DNA from: GCA-2737725 sp033763995
Lineage (GTDB): Bacteria > Pseudomonadota > Alphaproteobacteria > Rhodospirillales > Rhodospirillaceae
DNA: 64,000 nucleotides
Assembly (NCBI GenBank): GCA_033763995.1
Contig: JANRJL010000103.1
Span: forward strand, 1-64,000
Direction of reading: 5' to 3'
The notes beneath the pieces were generated by a model. It did not search any database and was not told the origin of the DNA. It saw only the letters and a program-made list of their open reading frames with translations. Position numbers and translations under genes: made by a program. Each line of letters begins with the position of its first letter. Position 1 is the stretch's first letter. This document shows, one piece after another, positions 33,405 through 42,252 of the stretch.

Positions 33405-34756
33405 GGCGCGACCTCGCGAACCACGCGGAAGCCAAGGTTGCTGCGACGGCTGTCGGCGGGCGAGCGCACGCGATTGGCCGCCCGCTGCGCCGAAGGCGTG
33501 TTGCTGAATCCGCCGGCGCGAAAGGCGCGCAGGCAGCCGGGCTTATCGGGCCGCGCCGTGCCGTCGGTGGTGGCATTGCGGTAGTTGGCCGCATGACAAT
33601 CGGCGGTCCATTCGGCGGCGTTGCCGATCATGTCGAACAATCCGAAGGCGTTGGGTTTGAAGGACCCCACCGGCGCGGAGTGCACGAAACCGTCGCGGCA
33701 ATCGAAGAGATCGTCCTTCAGGCCCGTGGCCTCCGAGAAAGAGACATCACGCACATTGGCATGAGCGCAAGCCTGATCGCGACCGTCGCCCCAGTATCGC
33801 GCCGTCGTTGTTCCGCCGCGCGCGGCATATTCCCATTCGGCGTCCGTCGGCAGGCGGTAGCGTTGCCCGGTTCGTTTCGACAGCCAGTCGGCGTAGGCTT
33901 TTGCTTCGTCCCAATTCACGCAGACCACCGGTTGGCGTTCGGCTTGGGCAAACAACGGGTCTCGCCACGACTTTCCCAGAGTTTCCTCGAACACCGGGCC
34001 CGGGCCGCCCAACACCCAGCACTTTTCGCCCGCCGCAAGCTTCGTGTCCTCGGCAAACGCCGCAAATTCACCATAGGTGATTTCATACCGTCCCATGGCG
34101 ATGGGGCGAGCGATGGTGACGTCATGGACGGGGCGTTCGTCCTCAGCGTTGCTTTCGGTCAGTCCCTCGCGCTCCGGTTCGCCGGCCGGGCTGCCCATGG
34201 CGAAGCGGCCCGCCGGGATCACCACCAGTTCCGGGCACGTCGGGCAATCGCGCAACACAGCGGCGGACTTTGTCGGCCGCCACTCTCGCGCTTGCTTTTC
34301 GGCTTCAGCCAGTTGCGCAGGCTTCAGCTTGGCGGCGACTCTGGTGCGGCCCGCGATAGCTTTGTCGATATGTTCCCGGTCCGATGCCGGAAAGCGTGCG
34401 GCGGCAATGCCGTACCACACGTGAGCTTGAACGTCGCTTTGCGGCACGCCTTCGCCTTTTTCGTACATGCTCCCCAGGCTGTATTGCGCCAGGGCGTCGT
34501 CTTGCTCGGCGGCTTTGCGATACCAAAGTGCGGCTTCGGCATCGTCTTCGTCCACCCCCAGACCGTTCTTGTACATGAACGCGACATAGGTTTGCGCCGA
34601 GGTCTCGCCCGCTTCGGCGAGGGCGCGCATCAGTCGCATCGCCGTGACATAGTCCCGCGCGGCAAAGGCCTGCAAGGCGGCCTCAAGAGATTGGGCAAGA
34701 CCAGGGGTTGACCAAACGCAAGCCCAGGCTGACAGGACAATCAGCAATCGCCGCAT
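33401..34756 (-). CDS. Sel1-repeat and formylglycine-generating-enzyme-like secreted protein
   Basis: The 451-residue protein has a signal peptide (RRLLIVLSAWACVWSTPGLAQ), Sel1-like repeats at about 60-130 (AQTYVAFMYKNGLGVDEDDAEAALWYRKAAEQ and AQYSLGSMYEKGEGVPQSD), and an FGE-sulfatase/SUMF1 domain from about 190 (FAMGSPAGEPEREG, RLPTDAEWEYAARGGT, GLFDMIGNAAEWTADC, NLGFRVVRE). The FGE fold often binds rather than oxidises; the double active-site Cys of true FGE is not evident. It is followed, with overlap, by the di-haem oxidoreductase. Confidence 0.88.
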   Translation of the reverse strand: MRRLLIVLSAWACVWSTPGLAQSLEAALQAFAARDYVTAMRLMRALAEAGETSAQTYVAFMYKNGLGVDEDDAEAALWYRKAAEQDDALAQYSLGSMYEKGEGVPQSDVQAHVWYGIAAARFPASDREHIDKAIAGRTRVAAKLKPAQLAEAEKQAREWRPTKSAAVLRDCPTCPELVVIPAGRFAMGSPAGEPEREGLTESNAEDERPVHDVTIARPIAMGRYEITYGEFAAFAEDTKLAAGEKCWVLGGPGPVFEETLGKSWRDPLFAQAERQPVVCVNWDEAKAYADWLSKRTGQRYRLPTDAEWEYAARGGTTTARYWGDGRDQACAHANVRDVSFSEATGLKDDLFDCRDGFVHSAPVGSFKPNAFGLFDMIGNAAEWTADCHAANYRNATTDGTARPDKPGCLRAFRAGGFSNTPSAQRAANRVRSPADSRRSNLGFRVVREVAP

Positions 34757-34945
34757 AGGGGCCCTCCGCAGTTTGCAACACGGCTCAATCCTATGATGCG
34801 GGAATGCGTTGACAAGCCGAGATCGGCGCCAAAAGAATTTCAGAAACCGCGCCGCGCGGCGGCGCGCTTTGGTCCGCTTACAACTGACGGCGGCGATCAT
34901 CTTCAACCCCAGGTAATCGGCGGTGCGCCGTGGTTTCGTCTCGAC

Positions 34946-35722
34946 ATGACGACGCCATGGGACCGTGCTACACCCAAAGACGAATCGATGGCGCTGCCGG
35001 GGCTTATGGCGGCCCCCAAGAGGGATGTTTATGCGGCCATGACGGCACCCGACCCCAAAAAAATCAAAGAGTTTATTGAAACGTCGCTGCGCGGGCGCAA
35101 CCCGAACATGCGCGAAGAGTCGATCCAGCGCACCGCTTCGGCCGTGGTCGCGTTGCTGGCCAAGGAAATCGAATTTTCGCACCGGCTGGAAAACCTCGCT
35201 CATTTCATCGACCAATCGCGATCCGAAATCGCCGCGCTCAAGCCCGAACAGGTCAAGGAAGAGTTTCTGCCGAAGGCCACGGACGAACTCGATGCCATTG
35301 TCCAGGCGACGTCGGAAGCCACAAATCGCATCATGGACGCCGCGGAGAAAATCTCCGGCGTGGCGACCGAGCTCGCCGATCCCCAAGCCAGCGATCTCAT
35401 GAACGCCGTGACGTCGATCTACGAGGCCTGTTCGTTCCAAGACATCACCGGACAACGCATCGCCAAGGTCGTGACCACGCTGAAGGTGATCGAGCAACGC
35501 ATCGAGCGCATGGTGGCCTCGCTCAGCGGCAAACCCATCGAGTCCGACGGCACCGACCAGTTGCCCGACGGCTGGGTGACGGGTCAATCGGCTCAGGCCG
35601 ATATCGACGCCCTGTTCGGCGACGCCAGCAAAGACTCGCTCCTGCACGGCCCCGCCGCGAAAGGCCAAGGCACCAGCCAAGCCGACATCGACGCCCTGTT
35701 CGGCGACGCTTCAAAGTCTTGA
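34946..35722 (+). CDS. cheZ: CheZ-type protein phosphatase
   Basis: CheZ dephosphorylates CheY-P in chemotaxis. The protein of about 258 residues has the long CheZ helix with ATELADPQASDLMNAVTSIYEACSFQDITGQRIAKVVTTLK, where the acidic/Gln pair around FQDITGQRI is the active-site region. The C terminus has two copies of QADIDALFGDASK, similar to the CheY-binding peptide, so it has a duplicated tail. No other chemotaxis gene is nearby. The start is uncertain; ATGs at 34946, 34988 and 35039 are in frame. Confidence 0.85.
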   Translation: MTTPWDRATPKDESMALPGLMAAPKRDVYAAMTAPDPKKIKEFIETSLRGRNPNMREESIQRTASAVVALLAKEIEFSHRLENLAHFIDQSRSEIAALKPEQVKEEFLPKATDELDAIVQATSEATNRIMDAAEKISGVATELADPQASDLMNAVTSIYEACSFQDITGQRIAKVVTTLKVIEQRIERMVASLSGKPIESDGTDQLPDGWVTGQSAQADIDALFGDASKDSLLHGPAAKGQGTSQADIDALFGDASKS

Positions 35723-35816
35723 CGATCATGCCCTTCGGCGTATCTGCTTAGGGCGGCTTGTCCCGGCGCGCACAAGAACATGCGGGCACTCATCGGCAGG
35801 ATGTGAGGTCGCCACC

Positions 35817-37223
35817 ATGGAGTCCGATCTCTCTCTCGCGACGGTCCTCCACCTCGTGATCGCGCTGCCGTTGTGCGGCCATGTCTTGCTGCGCAAGGAT
35901 CAAGAGCCCGTGGCCGTGGGCTGGATTGCCCTGATCTTGCTGTCGCCGTTCATCGGTAGCGGACTCTATTGGCTGTTCGGCATCAATCGCGTCGAACGGC
36001 GCGCGCGGCGCCTGCGCGAGCGGCCCGACGTTCCGGTCATTGCCGCGGCGCCGGCCATGCCGTCGTCGGGCGCGGCGGCCGACCCGCGGTACCTGCGCCT
36101 CGCGGGCTCGGTCAGCGAATTGCCGTTCCTGCCCGGCAATACCATCGAGCCGCTGGTGAACGGCGACGAAGCCTACCCGGCGATGCTGGACGCGATCAAA
36201 AAGGCGCAGCGCAGCGTCGCCTTGTCGGTCTATATCTTCGATGACGATCCGACCGGCCGCAAATTCGTGGAGGCCCTGGCTGAGGCCGTCAAAAGAGGCG
36301 TCGCGGTGCGCGTTCTGATCGATGACGTGGGCTTGCGTTACAGCGTCGCCGCCATCGACGCCGCGCTTGAAAAAGCCGGCGTGCGCACCGCGCGATTCAT
36401 GCCGCGCACGTTTCGCTTTTTGCCGTTCCTCAACCTGCGCAATCACCGCAAGATCATGGTGGTCGACGGCGAGGTTGGGTTCATCGGTGGCATGAACATC
36501 CGCCACGGCAACGTTGTCGTTGCCGGGCAACCGGAAGCCGTCCAGGACATTCACTTCCGCGTCCGCGGGCCCGTGGTCGACCAAATGACCGGGCTATTCG
36601 AAGAAGACTGGCATTTTGCCGCCGACGAAGAGGTCACGCTGCCGAGGACGGCCCGGCCGGCAGCCGCGGTCGGCGCCGTGACCGCGCGCGTCGTTCCCGA
36701 CGGGCCCGACCACCGCGTCGACACCCTGCAATGGCTGATTTTGGGCATGCTCGCCATGAGCCAGAAGCGCGTGCGGATCATGACGCCCTATTTCATCCCC
36801 AACGGAATCCTGCTCAGCGCGCTCGCCGTGGCCGCCATGCGCGGCGTGGAAATCGAAGTGGTGGTGCCCGAACGCACCAATTTGCCCTTCGTCGGGTGGG
36901 CCATGGCCGCCAATTTCGAGCGGCTGCTGGCTCAAGGCGTCAAGATCCATCTCAATCCGCCGCCCTTCGATCACAGCAAGCTGATGGTCGTCGATGGTCA
37001 ATGGACATTGTTGGGCTCGGCCAATTGGGATCAACGAAGCCTGCGGTTGAACTTCGAGGCCAACCTTGAGTGTCTCGATGAGGGTTTGGGTGCGATCCTC
37101 GAGGCCTATATCCAGTCCAAAATATCGCTCGGCCGTGAAATTTCGCTGGCCGCGGTGCGGGCCGCGCCGCTATGGGTCCGCCTGCGCAACAATTTCGTGC
37201 GTCTGTTCGGGCCCTACTTATGA
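35817..37223 (+). CDS. cls: Cardiolipin synthase (phospholipase D family)
   Basis: The 468-residue membrane enzyme has two N-terminal hydrophobic segments (about residues 8-22 and 33-54) and two PLD active sites, NHRKIMVVDGEVGFIGGMN and DHSKLMVVDGQWTLLGSANWD (both HxKx4D). It condenses phosphatidylglycerol to cardiolipin. Its stop overlaps the start of the downstream EEP-domain gene (ATGA). Confidence 0.92.
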   Translation: MESDLSLATVLHLVIALPLCGHVLLRKDQEPVAVGWIALILLSPFIGSGLYWLFGINRVERRARRLRERPDVPVIAAAPAMPSSGAAADPRYLRLAGSVSELPFLPGNTIEPLVNGDEAYPAMLDAIKKAQRSVALSVYIFDDDPTGRKFVEALAEAVKRGVAVRVLIDDVGLRYSVAAIDAALEKAGVRTARFMPRTFRFLPFLNLRNHRKIMVVDGEVGFIGGMNIRHGNVVVAGQPEAVQDIHFRVRGPVVDQMTGLFEEDWHFAADEEVTLPRTARPAAAVGAVTARVVPDGPDHRVDTLQWLILGMLAMSQKRVRIMTPYFIPNGILLSALAVAAMRGVEIEVVVPERTNLPFVGWAMAANFERLLAQGVKIHLNPPPFDHSKLMVVDGQWTLLGSANWDQRSLRLNFEANLECLDEGLGAILEAYIQSKISLGREISLAAVRAAPLWVRLRNNFVRLFGPYL

Positions 37224-38041
37224 TTTCCCGTTCTCTTGCCGCCGCCCAACGCGTGATCCGGCTGCCGCTGCGCAAGCGGAGTTATCGCATCGTCCCAGAA
37301 GACGACGCGCTGAGAATCCTCGGCAAGGCCAGCCGCAAAAGCCTGGGCAACCGTTTCACGTTGATTTCCTGGAACATGTACAAGGCCCGCCGCCGCCGCT
37401 GGCTTGAAGACCTGACGCAGATGGCCGAGCAGGCGGATTTCATCTTGCTCCAAGAAGCCGTGCTGCACGGCGATCGGGAGCATCCGTTTCATGTCTCAAG
37501 CGGCTTCGAATGGATCATGGGTCAGAACTTCGCCTATCAGTCGCGTCCCGTGACCAGCGGCGTCAAGACCGGCAGCCGCATCGCCGCGCTGTCGCGCCGT
37601 ATGGTGCGCTCGCGTGACCGGGAGCCCATGATCGATCTTCCCAAGACGATCCTGGCCACGGAGTACGACATTCTCAATTCGGATGGTAATTTGCTGCTGA
37701 TCAACATTCACGCGGTCAACATCGTTTCGGCGAAAAAGTTCACCCGGCAAGTCGAACAAGTCGAGGGCATGATCGAGAACCACCGCGGGCCCGTGATTCT
37801 GGCGGGGGATTTCAACACCTGGAACCGGCGTCGCCAGTCGATCGTGTTCAAGGCGGTCGAGCGCCACGGCTTGCAACGGGTGCCGGTGGCGGCCCCGCAG
37901 TGGCGGCACCTCAATCAGGTGCTGGATCATGTCTTTTATCGCGGGGTCACCCTCAGAAGCGCGGCGGCGCTGCTCAATGTCCGCAGTTCAGACCACATTC
38001 CGCTCAAGGTCGAGTTCGAGCACGCCGGCGGCGGCAAGTAA
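37220..38041 (+). CDS. Endonuclease/exonuclease/phosphatase family protein
   Basis: The 273-residue protein has the EEP fold blocks: FTLISWNMYKARR (N ligand), DFILLQEAVL (metal-binding Glu), GPVILAGDFNTW (D-x-N) and the terminal SSDHIPLKVEFE (catalytic Asp-His). It lacks a signal peptide but has a basic N-terminal stretch. Coupling with cls suggests a role in phospholipid or phosphodiester turnover; the real substrate is unknown. Confidence 0.88.
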   Translation: MISRSLAAAQRVIRLPLRKRSYRIVPEDDALRILGKASRKSLGNRFTLISWNMYKARRRRWLEDLTQMAEQADFILLQEAVLHGDREHPFHVSSGFEWIMGQNFAYQSRPVTSGVKTGSRIAALSRRMVRSRDREPMIDLPKTILATEYDILNSDGNLLLINIHAVNIVSAKKFTRQVEQVEGMIENHRGPVILAGDFNTWNRRRQSIVFKAVERHGLQRVPVAAPQWRHLNQVLDHVFYRGVTLRSAAALLNVRSSDHIPLKVEFEHAGGGK

Positions 38042-38046
38042 CTCGA

Positions 38047-38400
38047 TTACTTCAAACCGCGCATGAAGGCGACAATTTGGGCGAGTTCCTCGTCGGTCAA
38101 ATAGTCGAAGGCCGGCATCAAAAGTTTCATCGTGCTGTCGGGACTGTCGGGATGCCGGCCCATTTTCATGAAGTCCGTCAACTCCGCGTCGGTCTGCCGC
38201 TTCACGAACGCGCTGGTCACGAGATCCGCGCCCAAGTCCTTGAGGCCTTTGGCGTCGTCGCCATGACAGGCCGCACAGTAGTCGATGTAAGCTTGCGGAG
38301 CGTGCGCGGTGCGAGAACTCCCGGAATTGGCGTCGGCGGGGGCGAGGCAGGGCAGCAAGGGCAGTGCGGTGACGCCAACAAGAAAAGTAGTGCGATTCAT
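38047..38400 (-). CDS. Small exported cytochrome c
   Basis: The 117-residue class I cytochrome c has a signal peptide (MNRTTFLVGVTALPLLPCLAPADA) and one haem site, YCAACHGDDAKG. MPAFDYLTDEELAQIVAFMRGLK supplies the axial Met and the C-terminal helix. It carries single electrons in the periplasm. ATG 38400 is chosen to expose the signal peptide. It lies next to, but separately from, the FNR-type regulator. Confidence 0.9.
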   Translation of the reverse strand: MNRTTFLVGVTALPLLPCLAPADANSGSSRTAHAPQAYIDYCAACHGDDAKGLKDLGADLVTSAFVKRQTDAELTDFMKMGRHPDSPDSTMKLLMPAFDYLTDEELAQIVAFMRGLK

Positions 38401-38510
38401 GGAGACACCGGAAACCCTGTTGCCTGACACGGAAAGCCCGCCCACGCCGCATCGCGAGCGCGACTCACCGGGGTGAAATCGGTGGGCTGGATCGATGGGA
38501 TAGCGAAGAA

Positions 38511-39245
38511 TTATTCGTCTTCGCTGTATTCCTCAAGGGCCTCGAAATTCTTGATGCGCACCACGCGGGTCGACTCGATGGCGATCAGGCCCTGATTCTC
38601 CAGCCGCGTGAAACAGCGACTGACGGTCTCGAAGGCGAGGCCCAAATAATCGGCGATATCCTCGCGCGTCATCGGCAAATGGACCGGGTTGTCGACGCCG
38701 CCTCTTACGGCGGCCTTGCGCGAGAGCATGAGCAAGAACGCCGAAACCTTCTCGGCGGCGGAACCTTGCCCCAGCATGGTGATGTGTTCTTGCGCCGATG
38801 ACAAATCGCTGGTGGCCATTTCGAGCAAGCGATGCTCGATCTTCGGCAATTCTTTCACGGCACGGGCCAGCTCATTGCGCGCGAACCTGCAGACCTTGGC
38901 GCCACGCACGGATTCGCCCGTCCACGGATAGGTCTCGCGGCCGGAGAAGCCGATGAAATCACCCGCGAACATGAAGCCGATCACCTGGCGGCGGCCGTTT
39001 TTGAGCATGGTCGACAGCCGCACGGCGCCGTCGGTGATGTTATAGACCGAGCCGTTGGCATCGCCTTCGTGAAACAGGGCTTCGCCGCTGCTGAAGGTCT
39101 CGCATCGCGCGATTTTTGACAGACGCCCCAGTTCCTCGGGTTCCAGCGAGCCGCACATATTGATGCTGCGCACGCTGCAAATCAGACAGCGGGACACATC
39201 AAAGGAGAAACTCGCCGAATGGCCGGTATTTGGTGACTTGTTCAC
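38511..39245 (-). CDS. FNR/FnrL-type oxygen-responsive regulator
   Basis: The 244-residue Crp/Fnr protein has the cysteines for an oxygen-labile [4Fe-4S] cluster: Cys20, Cys23 and Cys31 (C-x2-C-x7-C as in alphaproteobacterial FnrL) and Cys119 in GAKVCRF. The cyclic-nucleotide-like barrel is followed by an HTH with FETVSRCFTRLENQGLI, whose E-x2-SR matches FNR boxes (TTGAT-N4-ATCAA type). The start is GTG at 39245. An FNR box lies in the gap to the divergent universal stress gene. Confidence 0.92.
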   Translation of the reverse strand: MNKSPNTGHSASFSFDVSRCLICSVRSINMCGSLEPEELGRLSKIARCETFSSGEALFHEGDANGSVYNITDGAVRLSTMLKNGRRQVIGFMFAGDFIGFSGRETYPWTGESVRGAKVCRFARNELARAVKELPKIEHRLLEMATSDLSSAQEHITMLGQGSAAEKVSAFLLMLSRKAAVRGGVDNPVHLPMTREDIADYLGLAFETVSRCFTRLENQGLIAIESTRVVRIKNFEALEEYSEDE

Positions 39246-39287
39246 GATATGCCCCCGAGCGCCACTTCCCTGTGATCTAATCCGGAA

Positions 39288-39301
39288 TTGACCCCTGTCA
39301 A
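39288..39301. promoter_or_regulatory. FNR/FixK box upstream of the universal stress gene
   Basis: TTGAC-CCCT-GTCAA is a perfect FNR-type dyad, with one base per half-site away from TTGAT. A good -10, TATAAT, lies at 39336-39341, so the box would centre about 50 bases before the start of transcription. The site lies between the regulator gene and the stress gene and may serve both. Confidence 0.7.
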
Positions 39302-39368
39302 CGCGGTACCGATCTTTGCCGGTGAAAGTATATCTTATAATGTGCCAAGGCCTTTTTGGAGTATAGCC

Positions 39369-40232
39369 ATGAAAATCAAGCAGATTCTGGTGCCACTGAC
39401 CGGCGAATCCAAGGCGACCCATGTCGCCGATCTGGCCTTCCAGATCGCAAAGCGAACTCAAGCCCATGTCGTGGGGACCGACACGGTCTCCGATCCCGGG
39501 CCGTTCCTCGACCAAACGGGCGTGGGCATGATGGCGGGGTATTATGACGAATTGTTCAAGAGCGCCGAGAAGGTCCAGGCCCAGAAGCGCGCCAATGCCA
39601 AGGCGGCCTTCGACGACAGCCGCGCGAAGGCCGGCATCGCCGTCGCCGAAAAACCGGCGGTGACCGCCGATGCCACGGCGCAGTGGATTTCGGGCGAGAC
39701 CTACAACGGCGCCACGGTGTCGTTGTTCGGCCGGTTGAGCGACCTCATCGTCGTCAATCATCCCGGCGAGAAGTCGGGCTACGCCGACATGCAAGTGTTC
39801 GAAACGGCGGTCTTCACCGCGCGCCGCGCGGTGGTGCTGGTGCCGGGCGGCTGCAAGGGACTGGGCCAGCGCGCGGCGATTGCCTGGAACGGCAGCATCG
39901 AGGCCTGCGGCGCGGTCGAAGGCGCGATGCCGCTGCTGGCGAACCTCGACGGCGTGGACATCATCCAGGTGGGCGACATTCCGCCCGGCAATGCGCCGTC
40001 ACAGGCCTTGGCGGACTACCTGGGATGGCACGGGATCGCCGCCAAGATTCGTACCTGCGCCGACAAGGGCGAACGCACGGCGAAACTGATTCACAACGAA
40101 GCCACGGCGGCCGGCGCCACCTTCATGGTCATGGGGGCCTACACCCATAGCCCCTTGCGCGAGCTCGTGCTGGGCGGCGTGACCCAATACATGATCACCC
40201 ACGGCACCTTGCCGCTGGTGATGGCGCACTAA
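39369..40232 (+). CDS. Universal stress protein (two UspA domains)
   Basis: The 287-residue protein has two UspA-like halves: MKIKQILVPLTGESKATHVADLAFQIAKRTQAHVVG at the start, and a C-terminal domain with AIAWNGSIEA and FMVMGAYTHSPLRELVLGGVTQYMI, which carries the G-x-y-S ATP-binding pattern. Such proteins support survival in low oxygen or starvation. The FNR box upstream suggests oxygen-controlled expression. ATG 39369 is chosen from the domain start. Confidence 0.9.
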   Translation: MKIKQILVPLTGESKATHVADLAFQIAKRTQAHVVGTDTVSDPGPFLDQTGVGMMAGYYDELFKSAEKVQAQKRANAKAAFDDSRAKAGIAVAEKPAVTADATAQWISGETYNGATVSLFGRLSDLIVVNHPGEKSGYADMQVFETAVFTARRAVVLVPGGCKGLGQRAAIAWNGSIEACGAVEGAMPLLANLDGVDIIQVGDIPPGNAPSQALADYLGWHGIAAKIRTCADKGERTAKLIHNEATAAGATFMVMGAYTHSPLRELVLGGVTQYMITHGTLPLVMAH

Positions 40233-40241
40233 ACCGCTCAG

Positions 40242-41396
40242 CTACTTCTCGGCGACGAAGACCGGCACGTTGCCGAAGGAGCCCATGTAGCCTTTGTCTT
40301 TGTCGGTGTTGACTTGCACCTTGGTCATGTAAGGCGTGCGCTCGATCTTGACCTTGTCGCGGGCAAATCCGGCGCGCACCGCGTTGGCGATGTGGTCCAT
40401 CTTCAGCATCTGCACCAGGAACTGCTCGTTGTTGTTGTAAGCCTCCCACGAGCCCAGGAACTCGCGGATCGGCTCGGGCTTTTCCGTGCGCCAGGCATCC
40501 CAGTGAATCATCACGCCGCCGGGCTTCAGGATGCGATGGCACTCCTTGAAGATCTTCGGCGCCGCCGTGGTGGACGTCTCGTGAAACATCAGCGACGAGG
40601 TCACCACGTCGAAATAATCGTCCGGGAAGTCGGTGTGTTCGGCGTTTTGCTGGCTGAAGTGAACCGCGTGGCCCATGGCGTTGGCGCGGGCGTGGCCGTA
40701 ACGCAGGCAGGGCGCGCCGACGTCGATGGCGAAGATCTCGGCCCGGGGAAAATGCTTGGCCCACGGCACCGATGAGTTGCCGATGGTGCAGCCCATGTCG
40801 AGCACGCGGCCCGGCACGCGATCCGGAAACCGCGTCTTGAAATAGTTGATGCACGTCTCGCCGCTGGCGTCGTTCTCGGGGCCCATCATGCCCATGGCGT
40901 AGATCGGCACGCTCATGTCGTAAACCAGGCCCTCGGAGATATCGTCGGCCACGCTGTCGGTGTGATACCCGCCGGGCTGCTGATGAATGTCGTAAGCCGT
41001 GTGGTACTTGGGCATCTTCAGATTGGGATTAATTTTGAGCGAGCCCAACTGTTTCTTGCCCCGCGCGCGGACCAGCGAGTCCGGCATGGCGCGCTCGATG
41101 GTGTCGATGGTCGACGCCCACATCAGGCGCTGGCTCTCGCCCTGCATGAAGCTCCACAACTGATAGGTCGGGTCCTGGGTCATGACCTTGCGCACTTCAT
41201 GGCCGTCCTTGGGCGGGCGCCCGTGGGCTTTCTCGAAAGCCGGTTTGACCCGCGTGTTGTAAACGGTGACGCTGCCGGGGCTGACCTTCTTGGCCAAATG
41301 CGTGCGCAGCGACAGCACGAAATCCTGCCGCGCATCCTCGTCGTGCGTGGGCTTGGGCAGCATATCGTGCAGCGTTTGGCGGAATTGAAGGCTCAT
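40242..41396 (-). CDS. SAM-dependent class I methyltransferase
   Basis: The 384-residue protein has a C-terminal methyltransferase domain with VLDMGCTIGNSSVPWAKHFPRAEIFAIDVGAPCL (motif I and II), FPDDYFDVVTSSLMFHETS (motif IV) and ILKPGGVMIHWDAW. A helical N-terminal domain of about 140 residues may recognise the substrate. It is last in a minus-strand set after two PhyH dioxygenases, 22 bases from the nearest. It may methylate a product of theirs. Confidence 0.85.
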   Translation of the reverse strand: MSLQFRQTLHDMLPKPTHDEDARQDFVLSLRTHLAKKVSPGSVTVYNTRVKPAFEKAHGRPPKDGHEVRKVMTQDPTYQLWSFMQGESQRLMWASTIDTIERAMPDSLVRARGKKQLGSLKINPNLKMPKYHTAYDIHQQPGGYHTDSVADDISEGLVYDMSVPIYAMGMMGPENDASGETCINYFKTRFPDRVPGRVLDMGCTIGNSSVPWAKHFPRAEIFAIDVGAPCLRYGHARANAMGHAVHFSQQNAEHTDFPDDYFDVVTSSLMFHETSTTAAPKIFKECHRILKPGGVMIHWDAWRTEKPEPIREFLGSWEAYNNNEQFLVQMLKMDHIANAVRAGFARDKVKIERTPYMTKVQVNTDKDKGYMGSFGNVPVFVAEK

Positions 41397-41418
41397 GTGA
41401 GGTTCCTCGCGTCCATTC

Positions 41419-42249
41419 TTACTCTGCAGCCAGGCGTACGGTAGCTGCCGGATCGCGCCAGATCACGGGAAACAGCGGGCCGTCGGGGCGCTCGCCCTTG
41501 ACCATCTCGTCGAAGGAATAGCCCGGGTGGTTGATGCTCTCGGGGCGCGGGTTCCAGCGGATGTCGTCGCCGAACCAGCGCGTGGACACGGCGATGCGCC
41601 AGTTGGGCGTGGGGTTGCCGCAGGAGTAATGAAAGCACCACGGATGGATCAAGATCGCGTCGCCCGGTTCCATGTCCCATTTCAAGAATGTGAGGCTGGG
41701 GTCGTCGCGGCGCAAGTCGTAGTCGGGGAAATTGGGCCGGTCGGGCGGCTGAATCATCTGCTTGGAGTTTTGCGTCTTGTTCCAATAGCGCGTGGCGTCC
41801 TGGTGCGAGCCGGCGATGCACTCCAGGCTGTTGGCCTTCACCACATGCGAGATGGCCATCCAGAAGGAGGGCACCATTTCGCCGTCCACGGGCCAGCCCA
41901 TGCGGTCCGTGTGCCAGGGCGTCTTGTGGTCGGAGTGGGGCGCTTTCGCCCACACCTGATCGAAGAAGAATCGTGACTCGCTCGACCGCAAGACGCGCCC
42001 GACGATCTCGGCCGCGGGGCTCTCGAAGCAGTATTTCCGGAACTCGGGGAAGCCGTGCCACAAATGCTTGTTGCCGAAGGCGCGCAGTTTGTTCTTTTCG
42101 GGCTCGGGCATCGCGATCACGCGCTCGGCGGCGGGGCGCAACAGGTCGATCCAATCGCGGTCGAACATGCCGCGAATGCACACCACGCCGTCGCGCTGGT
42201 AGGTGTCGAGGTGCTCTTGGGTGATGGGCTTCAGGGGTTCGCGGTTCAT
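41419..42249 (-). CDS. Phytanoyl-CoA dioxygenase family oxygenase
   Basis: The 276-residue Fe(II)/2-oxoglutarate dioxygenase of the PhyH family has GVVCIRGMFDRDWID at the N terminus, the iron-binding HTD in TPWHTDRMGWP, the distal His in IHPWCFHYSCGN, and the Arg that binds 2-oxoglutarate near RIAVSTRWFGDD. The substrate is unknown. It lies 3 bases after its paralogue (42253-43200); the two are probably a duplication with separate substrates or steps. Confidence 0.9.
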   Translation of the reverse strand: MNREPLKPITQEHLDTYQRDGVVCIRGMFDRDWIDLLRPAAERVIAMPEPEKNKLRAFGNKHLWHGFPEFRKYCFESPAAEIVGRVLRSSESRFFFDQVWAKAPHSDHKTPWHTDRMGWPVDGEMVPSFWMAISHVVKANSLECIAGSHQDATRYWNKTQNSKQMIQPPDRPNFPDYDLRRDDPSLTFLKWDMEPGDAILIHPWCFHYSCGNPTPNWRIAVSTRWFGDDIRWNPRPESINHPGYSFDEMVKGERPDGPLFPVIWRDPAATVRLAAE

Positions 42250-42252
42250 GGG

